Notes under the pieces: generated by a model
Database searches by the model: none
Told to the model about the DNA's origin: nothing
What the model saw: only the letters and a program-made list of their open reading frames with translations
Translations under genes and position numbers: made by a program
Part shown: positions 8,720-15,826 of the stretch, one piece after another
How positions within the stretch are numbered: position 1 is the stretch's first letter
Layout: every line of letters begins with the position of its first letter
NCBI RefSeq assembly: GCF_001571285.1
Contig: NZ_BCTM01000043.1
Span: forward strand, 1 to 32,126
Length of the DNA stretch: 32,126 bases
DNA from: Kluyvera cryocrescens NBRC 102467
GTDB lineage: Bacteria; Pseudomonadota; Gammaproteobacteria; Enterobacterales; Enterobacteriaceae
Reading direction: 5' to 3'

Positions 8720-11700
8720 ATGCAACAGAGTAAAGTACAAGGATGGAAAGCTGAGGAACTGGCTCAGCTGCTAAATGGGCGCTGGACGACAACACCGTCT
8801 GATGACTGGTTTGCTGATGATATTGCGCTGAAAACCTTCGATCTGAAGCTTCCGGGGCGTCGTTATCTGCTCGTTGCTATTGATTCCGATACCTGGCATA
8901 AAGGCTCGGGCAATATGGGGATCTACGCGGGCTGGCAGGATACGCATGAGATGTTAAAGCGGCACCACGATAAGTTCTGCGGCGCTATCGTACAACGCTT
9001 TATTCCAGAACTGCCGGCGGATTTTCCCCAGTTGGTTGTCGAAAACTCCTATAACGTATTGAACATGATGGCCGATGAGTCTCGTCGACGCATGCACGGT
9101 AAAGTCGTTGCTGTAACGGGAACGGTCGGTAAGTCCTCGACGAAAGATTTACTCAATTCTCTGCTGAGCGAAGAGGGAACCACCCTCTCGACGCGCGGTA
9201 ATCACAACACGCGTACCGGTACCGCAGTAAGCCTTGCGCGCTGTATCACTGACCCCGATTTTGTGGCGCTGGAAGTGGCGATTTCAGCACTGTGGATTGA
9301 GTCTCTTGGCGTAGGTGCTCGTATTCAAGCTGATGTCGCTATTATCACCGAAATTGGCCTGACGCAGGTGAGCCACTACGTGAAGGGGGTACGTGATACC
9401 GCGCGGCACAAGGCCCGTTTGTGCCAGGGTATGAAGGTGGGCGGCTATGCGGTGCTAAACCGGGATATGGACGACTTTGATTATGTTCGCCAGACGGTAA
9501 CGGAATATGGTGCCCAGGTGGTGACATATGGTTTCCATCCGCAGGCAGATATCCCAATTGTCAGCTATCAGCCGGATACCAGCGGTTCCCACATCACGCT
9601 TATGATTAACAACCAGCCGATCTCCTACCGTCTCAACGTTCCAGGGCGCGGTATGGCAGGCAACTCGGCGGCGGCTTTAGCTACGCTGCATTTGTTGGGG
9701 GCTGACGTGCAGTTGGCGGCAAAAAGAGTTTCCTGGTTCCGGAACGTTGCTAAAAAATTGCAGGCTGAAACCCTGCGCTTGCCGACAGGCGGTGCGGTGA
9801 CGTTGATTGACGATAACTATAATGCGGCGCTGATCTCGATGAAAAACGGCCTGGAGGTTGCCGCGCTCTATCCGCGCGGTGAGAACCAGCGGCGTATTGC
9901 CGTTCTTGGTCGTCTGGCGACACTGGGCGAGCTGGCACAGGTGAGCCATGAAGCGCTGGCGGAGCCGATCCTCGAAGCCGGATTTGATAAAGTTTACATG
10001 CACGGCAAAGAGATGCTGGCGCTGAAGGAGAAGCTTCCAGCGCAGATGATTGGGGGTTACTTTACCGACGTCGATAGCATGGCGGATAAAGTGCTTAGCG
10101 AGCTGCGGGATGGTGATGTGGTGCTGGTCAAAGGCAGCGTCAGCGACTCCGATTTCCACTTGATTATCGGCAAAATGAAAGAGCGCCTGAAGTCGTCGGT
10201 TGTGCCCTTGGGGCGTGATGTTGCGACGCTGCGGGTTAATTTGAATACGGGCAGTGTGCAGCGCGCCCACAACGGCTATAAGACATTTAATCCGCGTCAT
10301 CTGAGCCACTTATTGATTACCACCGCGCTGGCTGAAGGGCTGGTGGCGAAAAAACATCGCCTGAGCGATGCCGTTTCGACAAAGGCGATTGCCGATAGCG
10401 TGCTCCAACAAGGGCCTGCATTAGGTCTTAAAAACGGCCAGAAAATGAGCGTTAAATCGCTGCTGCAAGGCATGCTTATCGCCAATGCTCGCGATGCTGC
10501 GGTGAACCTTGCCGAGTATCTCTCTGGCACTGCCGCCGATCATCTGGCGGCGCTACCAGGGCTCATGGAGCGGGCGGGGATGCAAAAAAGCAGCCTCAAT
10601 AACGTTGCGGGACGGACCAGTCAGGGGCAGAGAACCTCGCTGGATGACCTGGCCGCTTTGGTGAGCTATTTTTATCGCTCATATCCGCAGTTTATCCACT
10701 GGCTTGCTGATTTTGAGGCTGAAATCGGCGGCGTTATCTGCAAAAAAGTCAGCAATATTCAGGCTGATGGCCGCGCCTCCTACAGTTTCGCTTCCGGCGG
10801 TTCGCCGTGCTGGGGTTTCGCCATCCATCGCCGTGATAACGATGTTTGGCTGGCTTGCGCGGCGGGGGCAAAGGATACTTTCCACCTGGATTACTTACTC
10901 GATGGGTTATTGGCACCCGAAGTGGATGTGGTTGCACCTGACGCCATCACGCTGCCGGAGGGAAAGGCCACGACAACGGTCACGCTGGTCGGCGATACCT
11001 ATTTCGGCGAGTGGTATAGCGCTCAGCGCGCTAAGCGCGGCGTGGACGATGCACTGCAGCGCTATGGCTACGATCATTCGTTCAAGGGGATTGCGCCACT
11101 GCTTGAAGGCAGCGACTACACTATCGCCAATTTTGAAGCCGCGCTGGCCTATGACAACGAAAACGGTTTGCAAGGGCGCAAGCCTTTCTGCCTGACGGGC
11201 GATCCGCTGCGCTCGGTTGCCGCGCTGAAAAAAGCCGGTATCGATGCGGTCGCACTAGGCAACAATCACGTAATGGATGCGGGTATAAGCGGTTTGCAAA
11301 GCACGCTGGATACGCTGCGTGATGGTGGTATTGCCAGCTTTGGCGCCGGATTGAATGCTCATCAGGCGGAAGCGCCACTGACGCTGATGGTGGGTGGCAG
11401 AACATTTAAATTCTATAGCGCTTACTGGTATCGCCGCTACATGGAGCAAGACTGCGCGTTCTACGCACAGCCGTGCCGAGCGGGAGCGGCTTGCCTGAGC
11501 GGCGGGCTTCTGGAACAACTTTCGCAGGATAAGTCTGGTGATGAACCGGTCACCACGATAGTCATGGCCCACTGGGGGCAGGATTACCGCTGGACGCTGC
11601 CACAGCAAAAACAGCTGGCGAAGCGGCTGACCCAGGCGGGAGCCGATCTTATCGTTGGCTGCGGCCCGCATATGCTGGGTGAATTTGAACAGCTTGGCGA

Positions 11701-12037
11701 CAGTTGGGTGGCTTACAGCATCGGCAATGGCGTCTTTAACAGCAATGGCGAATATCGTCAGCGCGGCGTTCCGGCGTTTGGCTTTATCACGCGTTTGGTG
11801 ATAGGCGGGGATCAACCTCAGCTCCAGTTGTTACCTATTTTCACCAATAATCCGGAAACCTTCTGGCAGCCGAGACCGGTAACCGATGACGAGTTTACGC
11901 AAGTGATAGCGGTACTAGAACAGCAGGGCGTGAGCTTTGCCGACGGTGGCGCCCGGATTGCTACGCTCTCCGAAGGGCGTAAAGCAATTGTTCTGCCGCT
12001 GACGGCGAAATTTACTGCCGTGTCATCAAACTCCTGA
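8720..12037 (+). CDS. Fusion protein: MurF-like ligase + degenerate S11 carboxypeptidase-like domain + CapA domain
   Basis: The ATG at 8720 follows AAGGA and gives 1105 residues; an in-frame ATG at 8672 overlaps the previous stop and would add 16. Residues about 1-500 form a Mur-ligase unit, with the P-loop GTVGKSST near 134-141, NHNTRTGT after it, a central Mur domain and a C-terminal ligase domain with DDNYNA. Residues about 520-735 align by eye with S11 D,D-carboxypeptidases. The SxxK, SxN and KTG positions are replaced, so it is probably not catalytic. Residues about 750-1105 are a CapA/PGA-capsule metallophosphatase-like domain (LVGDTYFGE, NFEAAL, GNNHVMDAG, AHWGQDY, GADLIVGCGPHM). In poly-gamma-glutamate systems the Mur-type ligase (CapB/PgsB) and CapA are separate membrane partners. 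No signal peptide or CapC-like membrane protein is seen here. The product is unknown. Confidence 0.88.
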   Translation: MQQSKVQGWKAEELAQLLNGRWTTTPSDDWFADDIALKTFDLKLPGRRYLLVAIDSDTWHKGSGNMGIYAGWQDTHEMLKRHHDKFCGAIVQRFIPELPADFPQLVVENSYNVLNMMADESRRRMHGKVVAVTGTVGKSSTKDLLNSLLSEEGTTLSTRGNHNTRTGTAVSLARCITDPDFVALEVAISALWIESLGVGARIQADVAIITEIGLTQVSHYVKGVRDTARHKARLCQGMKVGGYAVLNRDMDDFDYVRQTVTEYGAQVVTYGFHPQADIPIVSYQPDTSGSHITLMINNQPISYRLNVPGRGMAGNSAAALATLHLLGADVQLAAKRVSWFRNVAKKLQAETLRLPTGGAVTLIDDNYNAALISMKNGLEVAALYPRGENQRRIAVLGRLATLGELAQVSHEALAEPILEAGFDKVYMHGKEMLALKEKLPAQMIGGYFTDVDSMADKVLSELRDGDVVLVKGSVSDSDFHLIIGKMKERLKSSVVPLGRDVATLRVNLNTGSVQRAHNGYKTFNPRHLSHLLITTALAEGLVAKKHRLSDAVSTKAIADSVLQQGPALGLKNGQKMSVKSLLQGMLIANARDAAVNLAEYLSGTAADHLAALPGLMERAGMQKSSLNNVAGRTSQGQRTSLDDLAALVSYFYRSYPQFIHWLADFEAEIGGVICKKVSNIQADGRASYSFASGGSPCWGFAIHRRDNDVWLACAAGAKDTFHLDYLLDGLLAPEVDVVAPDAITLPEGKATTTVTLVGDTYFGEWYSAQRAKRGVDDALQRYGYDHSFKGIAPLLEGSDYTIANFEAALAYDNENGLQGRKPFCLTGDPLRSVAALKKAGIDAVALGNNHVMDAGISGLQSTLDTLRDGGIASFGAGLNAHQAEAPLTLMVGGRTFKFYSAYWYRRYMEQDCAFYAQPCRAGAACLSGGLLEQLSQDKSGDEPVTTIVMAHWGQDYRWTLPQQKQLAKRLTQAGADLIVGCGPHMLGEFEQLGDSWVAYSIGNGVFNSNGEYRQRGVPAFGFITRLVIGGDQPQLQLLPIFTNNPETFWQPRPVTDDEFTQVIAVLEQQGVSFADGGARIATLSEGRKAIVLPLTAKFTAVSSNS

Positions 12038-12058
12038 GCCTACGAGTCGTTTAAGTCG

Positions 12059-12100
12059 CGCTCCATTTCGGTCGCCTTTATCCGGTAGCGAAATGGAGCG
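12059..12100 (+). promoter_or_regulatory. Inverted repeat masking the ribosome binding site of the lipoprotein gene
   Basis: CGCTCCATTTCG (12059-12070) and CGAAATGGAGCG (12089-12100) are perfect 12-bp inverted arms with an 18-base loop. The right arm contains TGGAG, the likely Shine-Dalgarno sequence of the lipoprotein start at 12107. In RNA the hairpin would bury that site. There is no U-run after it, so it does not look like a plain terminator of the fusion gene. It could lower translation of the lipoprotein or stabilise the processed message. Confidence 0.6.
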
Positions 12101-12106
12101 TTTAGC

Positions 12107-12544
12107 ATGAAACGATTAGTTTTTCTTTTTTTCCTGCCCTTTTTACTGACCGGCTGTGCGGCTATTGCCGGAAGTGAAGAAGAGGCGGTTTATATTAATA
12201 GTACGCCGACCAATAGCGCTTTTGTGATTGCCGACAGCGCGGGGAACATCGTGGTACAGGGGCGCACGCCGCAGTCGGTTATTTTAAAGAAAGCGGACGG
12301 CAGCTATTTTGGCCAGCAGACCTATACGTTGACGGTTGCGCGTGAAGGGTATTACTCCACCATTAAGCCACTCGAATATCGCCTTAGTCACTGGTACACA
12401 TTGGGTAATCTTCCCCTTTTGGGTATCCCGGGCTGGCTGATCGTTGACCCTTATTTTGGCGGGATGTACACCTTTAAAACGCCGCGGATCAATGTGGTGT
12501 TGCGCCCATGTCAGCCGGGGCCGTTTCGTTATATGTGCACCTAG
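12107..12544 (+). CDS. Small outer-membrane-type lipoprotein
   Basis: The 145-residue product begins MKRLVFLFFLPFLLTGCAA, a clear lipoprotein signal with lipobox LTGC and acylated Cys17. Ala at +2 predicts sorting to the outer membrane. The mature part has a PEGA-like beta-rich segment (surface-layer carboxypeptidase-regulatory style): YINSTPTNSAFVIADSAGNIVVQGRTP, then LTVAREGYYS. It continues with a hydrophobic GIPGWLIVDPYFGGMYTF stretch. I do not recognise a named family with certainty. It sits 69 bases after the Mur-CapA fusion in the same direction and may be an envelope partner of that system. It converges with the LysR gene, whose stop lies only 5 bases away. Confidence 0.85.
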   Translation: MKRLVFLFFLPFLLTGCAAIAGSEEEAVYINSTPTNSAFVIADSAGNIVVQGRTPQSVILKKADGSYFGQQTYTLTVAREGYYSTIKPLEYRLSHWYTLGNLPLLGIPGWLIVDPYFGGMYTFKTPRINVVLRPCQPGPFRYMCT

Positions 12545-12549
12545 TCAGC

Positions 12550-13479
12550 CTATTCCCGGTGCAGCAAATCCTGATAAATACGGGTTAAAACGCCCTGCGG
12601 CCCAAATTCCCGCTTAATCCACTGCGTCACCTGTCCGGTGGCGGAGTGCTGGGTGGCCAATAGCATGCGGGAATCCTGGCGTGGGTTATGGATCTGCCGG
12701 GTGACCAGCAGGGCATCGGCCATCGCGTCGCGTACCATGTAGTCGGGTAAAAAACCGATCCCTTCGCCAAGAATTTGGCACTCACACTTGGTATTAAAAT
12801 CGGGAACCAAAATCGACTCCTGCCCGTGCAGCAGCCAGCCAACCTTTTTGTTGATGGTGTGCGCGGTGTCCTCAACCATGATGTTGGGATACAGGCGCAG
12901 TTGGCTTTCGGAAATCGGCTCCGGCATAAACGCCAGCGGATGGGTTGGCGCGATGGCGAAGGCCCAGCGGATGGCGCCAATTTCGGTATAGTCGATACCG
13001 CCGCCGTCGAGCAGCGTATCCGGTGCGCCAATAGCGATATTCACCTGGTTATTAATAATCGAATCCCAGACGCCGTTGTAAACCTCGGTGGTGACCGTTA
13101 TCTGGCAGGTTGGAAACTGTTTTTTCAATACCTGTAGCAGTCGAGCGGTATGCTTGGGCGTATACAGCAGTTGGTTGATGCAGATGCGCACGCGGGTTTC
13201 GATCCCCTGGGCGATGGTATCGATACTGCGCTTGATGGCGTGGAAATCATTCAGCAAATCGCTGGCTTTACGGAAAAAGTAACGGCCGGATTCCGTCAGC
13301 TCAATGCTACGGGTGTTGCGGGTGAACAGCACCACATCCAGCCCGGTCTCCATGCGTTTGATGGTGTAGCTGATGGCGGAGGTGGTCAAACCCAGCTCCT
13401 CCGCCGCTTTGCTAAAACTGCTAAACCGTGCGGCGGTGGTAAACGCCAGCAGGTTTTCTTCGGTAAAAATTGAGTTCAT
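12550..13479 (-). CDS. LysR-type regulator, AllS-like
   Basis: The 309-residue start MNSIFTEENLLAF is preferred over an upstream in-frame ATG because AGGAG lies at proper distance. Residues 1-65 hold the winged helix-turn-helix (SFSKAAEELGLTTSAISYTIKRME). The rest is the two-lobed effector-binding domain. Stretches such as GVWDSII, VEDTAHTINKKVGW, and ILVPDFNTK followed by GIGFLPDYM resemble E. coli AllS, the allantoin-utilisation activator. The overall similarity by eye is partial, so it is a paralogue or distant orthologue. It reads away from the carbamoyltransferase cluster, with the DUF1097 gene between. It probably controls the ankyrin-fdrA-kinase operon, perhaps in response to a ureide or carbamoylated acid. 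Confidence 0.88.
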   Translation of the reverse strand: MNSIFTEENLLAFTTAARFSSFSKAAEELGLTTSAISYTIKRMETGLDVVLFTRNTRSIELTESGRYFFRKASDLLNDFHAIKRSIDTIAQGIETRVRICINQLLYTPKHTARLLQVLKKQFPTCQITVTTEVYNGVWDSIINNQVNIAIGAPDTLLDGGGIDYTEIGAIRWAFAIAPTHPLAFMPEPISESQLRLYPNIMVEDTAHTINKKVGWLLHGQESILVPDFNTKCECQILGEGIGFLPDYMVRDAMADALLVTRQIHNPRQDSRMLLATQHSATGQVTQWIKREFGPQGVLTRIYQDLLHRE

Positions 13480-13569
13480 CCGCCTGCTCCTGCCGCGTGG
13501 ATCCACAGATGAATGTAGGGGGAGAAGGCATCATTGGGCAATGATTTTTGAATAACTTTTAAAACCGCC

Positions 13570-14064
13570 TCATGCGGCCTCTTTTGAGGTGGCCTCACTC
13601 AGTTTTCGCCCGGTGTATTCCGAGATATAGCCCACGCAGTTTCCAGCAAGAAAACCCAGCAGCGTGACCCACCAGTTCAGGCCGGTGGCGAAAAATAGCG
13701 TCATGCCGAGAAAGCCGCCGGGGATAAATGATGTGAGCCAGAAACGGCCTTGCCACACGATGACCGCTGAGAAAGGAACCGTCATCACCACGCCGGCCCA
13801 AAAGGCGGAAAGCCCGCTAACCGATGCCAGCCATCCGGAAGCCGCTGCGGCCAGAAATGCCCAAATTGCGCCGGAGTAATTCACGGCCAGGCTCTTTACA
13901 AAACCTGCGTTGCCGCCGCCCGCCGCATAAAAACTACAGAAGGCGACAAAGCCTATCGTACCGAGTAATTCCCAGCCTGCTGTTAGCCCAACCTGCGAAG
14001 ACACCATCTGCCAGAGACCTGCACAAATCCCGACAGTAATGCCCGTTGCGGTGAGTCCGTTCAT
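13570..14064 (-). CDS. DUF1097 inner-membrane protein (YcdZ-like)
   Basis: The 164-residue integral membrane protein has about five hydrophobic helices, with glycine-rich packing (GTIGFVAFCSFYAAGGG, FIPGGFLGMTLFFATG). This is the typical DUF1097 pattern, and the length is also usual. The start follows GAGGAAATC. Function is unknown in the family. It sits in the catabolic cluster, divergent from the enzyme genes, and no other membrane protein is present there. It is therefore the only local candidate for a permease or channel for the cluster's substrate, although it is small for a secondary transporter. Confidence 0.88.
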   Translation of the reverse strand: MNGLTATGITVGICAGLWQMVSSQVGLTAGWELLGTIGFVAFCSFYAAGGGNAGFVKSLAVNYSGAIWAFLAAAASGWLASVSGLSAFWAGVVMTVPFSAVIVWQGRFWLTSFIPGGFLGMTLFFATGLNWWVTLLGFLAGNCVGYISEYTGRKLSEATSKEAA

Positions 14065-14166
14065 GATGATTTCCTCTCGTGTAGTGGTTTCGTGCAGAAA
14101 CTATATAGAAAGAAAACCCGATTGAGTTAAGGGTCATAGCGGGAAAGAAATAAAGGGTGCACTAAC

Positions 14167-14179
14167 GCACAGTCTGTGC
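14167..14179. promoter_or_regulatory. Candidate operator palindrome for the LysR regulator
   Basis: GCACAG-T-CTGTGC is a perfect 6-bp inverted repeat around one base. It lies between the divergent DUF1097 and ankyrin genes, about 100 bases from the DUF1097 start. LysR proteins bind short interrupted dyads in just such divergent spacers. Assignment to this regulator is inference. Confidence 0.45.
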
Positions 14180-14237
14180 TGATTGTTAAAAACTTTTCAA
14201 TAATCAGCCGGGTTATGGCGAATAAAATTTAAGCGGG

Positions 14238-14266
14238 TTCTTTTCTCCAATTTTCGTTGCTATTCT
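14238..14266 (+). promoter_or_regulatory. Possible sigma-70 promoter of the carbamoyltransferase operon
   Basis: TTCTTT and TATTCT are separated by 17 bases and end 39 bases before the ankyrin gene start. The -35 hexamer is poor, as would suit an activator-dependent promoter. It lies downstream of the palindrome at 14167-14179. This is a by-eye match only. Confidence 0.3.
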
Positions 14267-14305
14267 CAATTCATCAAAACAGCCACAAAAATCAGGGGAA
14301 TTAAC

Positions 14306-14911
14306 ATGACTAACAATAATCTGATTGCTGATTACCTATTGGCTGCACAACAAGGCGAATTGACGAAATTAAAATCGTGTCTGCGCCAGGTCGTGGACAT
14401 TAATGCCTGTAACCGTCAGGGACAAACGGCGATTACGCTGGCCAGCTTGAATAAAAAATATGATTGTGTTGCGGCCTTAATTGATGCTGACGCGGATATT
14501 AATAAACAAGACCAAACCTGTTTAAACCCTTTTTTAATTAGTTGCCTGAATAATGATTTAACGCTATTGCGGTTAATTTTACCGGCGCGTCCGGATTTGA
14601 ATTGTTTAACCCGATTTGGTGGCGTAGGCCTGACCCCAGCCTGTGAAAAAGGCCATCTCGACATTGTTAAAGAGCTATTAGTTCGCACCCAGATCAACGT
14701 CAATCACACTAACTTCGTTGGCTGGACGCCGCTGCTGGAGGCGATTGTGTTGAACGATGGCGGTGAAACCCAGCAGACGATTGTCGCTTTGCTGTTGGAG
14801 CACGGTGCCAGTCCACACATGACCGATAAATACGGTAAAACGCCACTAGAGCTGGCGCGGGAGAAGGGATTTGAAGAAATTGCCCAGCTGCTGATTGCTG
14901 CCGGAGCCTAA
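14306..14911 (+). CDS. Ankyrin-repeat protein
   Basis: The 201-residue soluble protein has about five ankyrin repeats filling its length. Repeat hallmarks include QGQTAITLASLNKKYDCVAALIDADADIN, GLTPACEKGHLDIVKELL, GWTPLLEAIVLN and YGKTPLELAREKGFEEIAQLLIAAGA. There is no signal peptide, so it is probably cytoplasmic. The start follows AGGGGA. It is the first gene of the plus-strand cluster and ends 8 bases before a possible ATG for the next gene. Ankyrin proteins bind other proteins; here it could be an assembly or regulatory partner of the carbamoyltransferase. Parts of its DNA look more A/T-rich than the following genes. Confidence 0.9.
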   Translation: MTNNNLIADYLLAAQQGELTKLKSCLRQVVDINACNRQGQTAITLASLNKKYDCVAALIDADADINKQDQTCLNPFLISCLNNDLTLLRLILPARPDLNCLTRFGGVGLTPACEKGHLDIVKELLVRTQINVNHTNFVGWTPLLEAIVLNDGGETQQTIVALLLEHGASPHMTDKYGKTPLELAREKGFEEIAQLLIAAGA

Positions 14912-14938
14912 TAGAGGAGATGCGCTATCAACACCCCA

Positions 14939-15826
14939 GTGCGGCGGTGTGTGCAAGCGCTAACTGCAGATGAGGCCTTTCTCTCTGAACGCGGTAGCGG
15001 GTGGATTGAGCAGGTTTTTTCCCGGGCGGTAAATCTCTATCTCCCGGCACAGCAACGGCTGATGACGCTACTGTGCGAGGATTACGACAATGCACCCAAC
15101 AGCAGTCGGTTAGCACTTACTCACTTTGACGGTCTGTTCCGGCCAGGCGAGCCGGTTCAGTTTCACCCTTCGGGGATTCTTGTTGGCGAGGATAAATGGC
15201 TGGATACCACATCCTGCCAGCGCTGGCAGCCCACCACGCCGCAGCTGAGCGGCGAACGGTTTCGGCAAATCCCCTGGCAACAATGGTGCGAGGTGATTCA
15301 TCAACAATTACAGGATAACCAGACGCTATTTCTCTGGCGCGGCGACAATCCGTTCTATCAGGCTATTGCATTAGCCTTACAGCAGCGGCGCCAGACATTA
15401 TTTAACGCATTATTACAGGGCCGCGAAATTACGTCGGCGGTTGCCAATATGGTTGGGCTGGGTATTGGCCTGACGCCCTCGGCAGATGATTATTTAGTTG
15501 GGCTGAGTACGATTTTATTTATCGACGGACACCCGGCGCAACACTATCGCAATGATTTTTATTCCGCGCTCGCAGTCGCGCGCGAAAATACCACGCAGCT
15601 CAGCGCCATTACGCTTGAAGCTGCATTTTCCCAACGTTATCGAGAAAGTATTTTCGGGTTTATTAACGGCATGATTAATGAACCCACCCGCTTTTCTATC
15701 CAGGCTATTGCCAATATTAAAAATATTGGCTCGAGTTCTGGCTGCGACATGCTGTATGGCATGGCGGACGCCTGCGCCCTGAGCCAAACGTATGGAGGGA
15801 ATTATGTCAGTCAAAATAGTTATTAA
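14939..15826 (+). CDS. DUF2877 protein (YlbF/AllH-type carbamoyltransferase subunit)
   Basis: The reading frame is open from a GTG at 14939 and gives 295 residues. The family hallmark GIGLTPSADDYLVGL is near residue 180. E. coli YlbF (AllH) is the third partner of FdrA and YlbE in oxamate carbamoyltransferase, and the same trio lies here. The start is doubtful: the GTG has no ribosome binding site. A better-placed ATG at 14920 (just after AGAGGAG, reading MRYQHPSAAVCASA) is in another frame and stops after 17 codons. Either the GTG is used through coupling with the ankyrin gene, or a one-base frame change exists near 14955-14970. The end overlaps fdrA by 23 bases. Confidence 0.82.
   Translation: MRRCVQALTADEAFLSERGSGWIEQVFSRAVNLYLPAQQRLMTLLCEDYDNAPNSSRLALTHFDGLFRPGEPVQFHPSGILVGEDKWLDTTSCQRWQPTTPQLSGERFRQIPWQQWCEVIHQQLQDNQTLFLWRGDNPFYQAIALALQQRRQTLFNALLQGREITSAVANMVGLGIGLTPSADDYLVGLSTILFIDGHPAQHYRNDFYSALAVARENTTQLSAITLEAAFSQRYRESIFGFINGMINEPTRFSIQAIANIKNIGSSSGCDMLYGMADACALSQTYGGNYVSQNSY

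Noticed and set aside
9677-10309. 210-codon minus-strand ORF
   Set aside because: It is a shadow of the Mur-ligase domain, which has clear motifs on the other strand.
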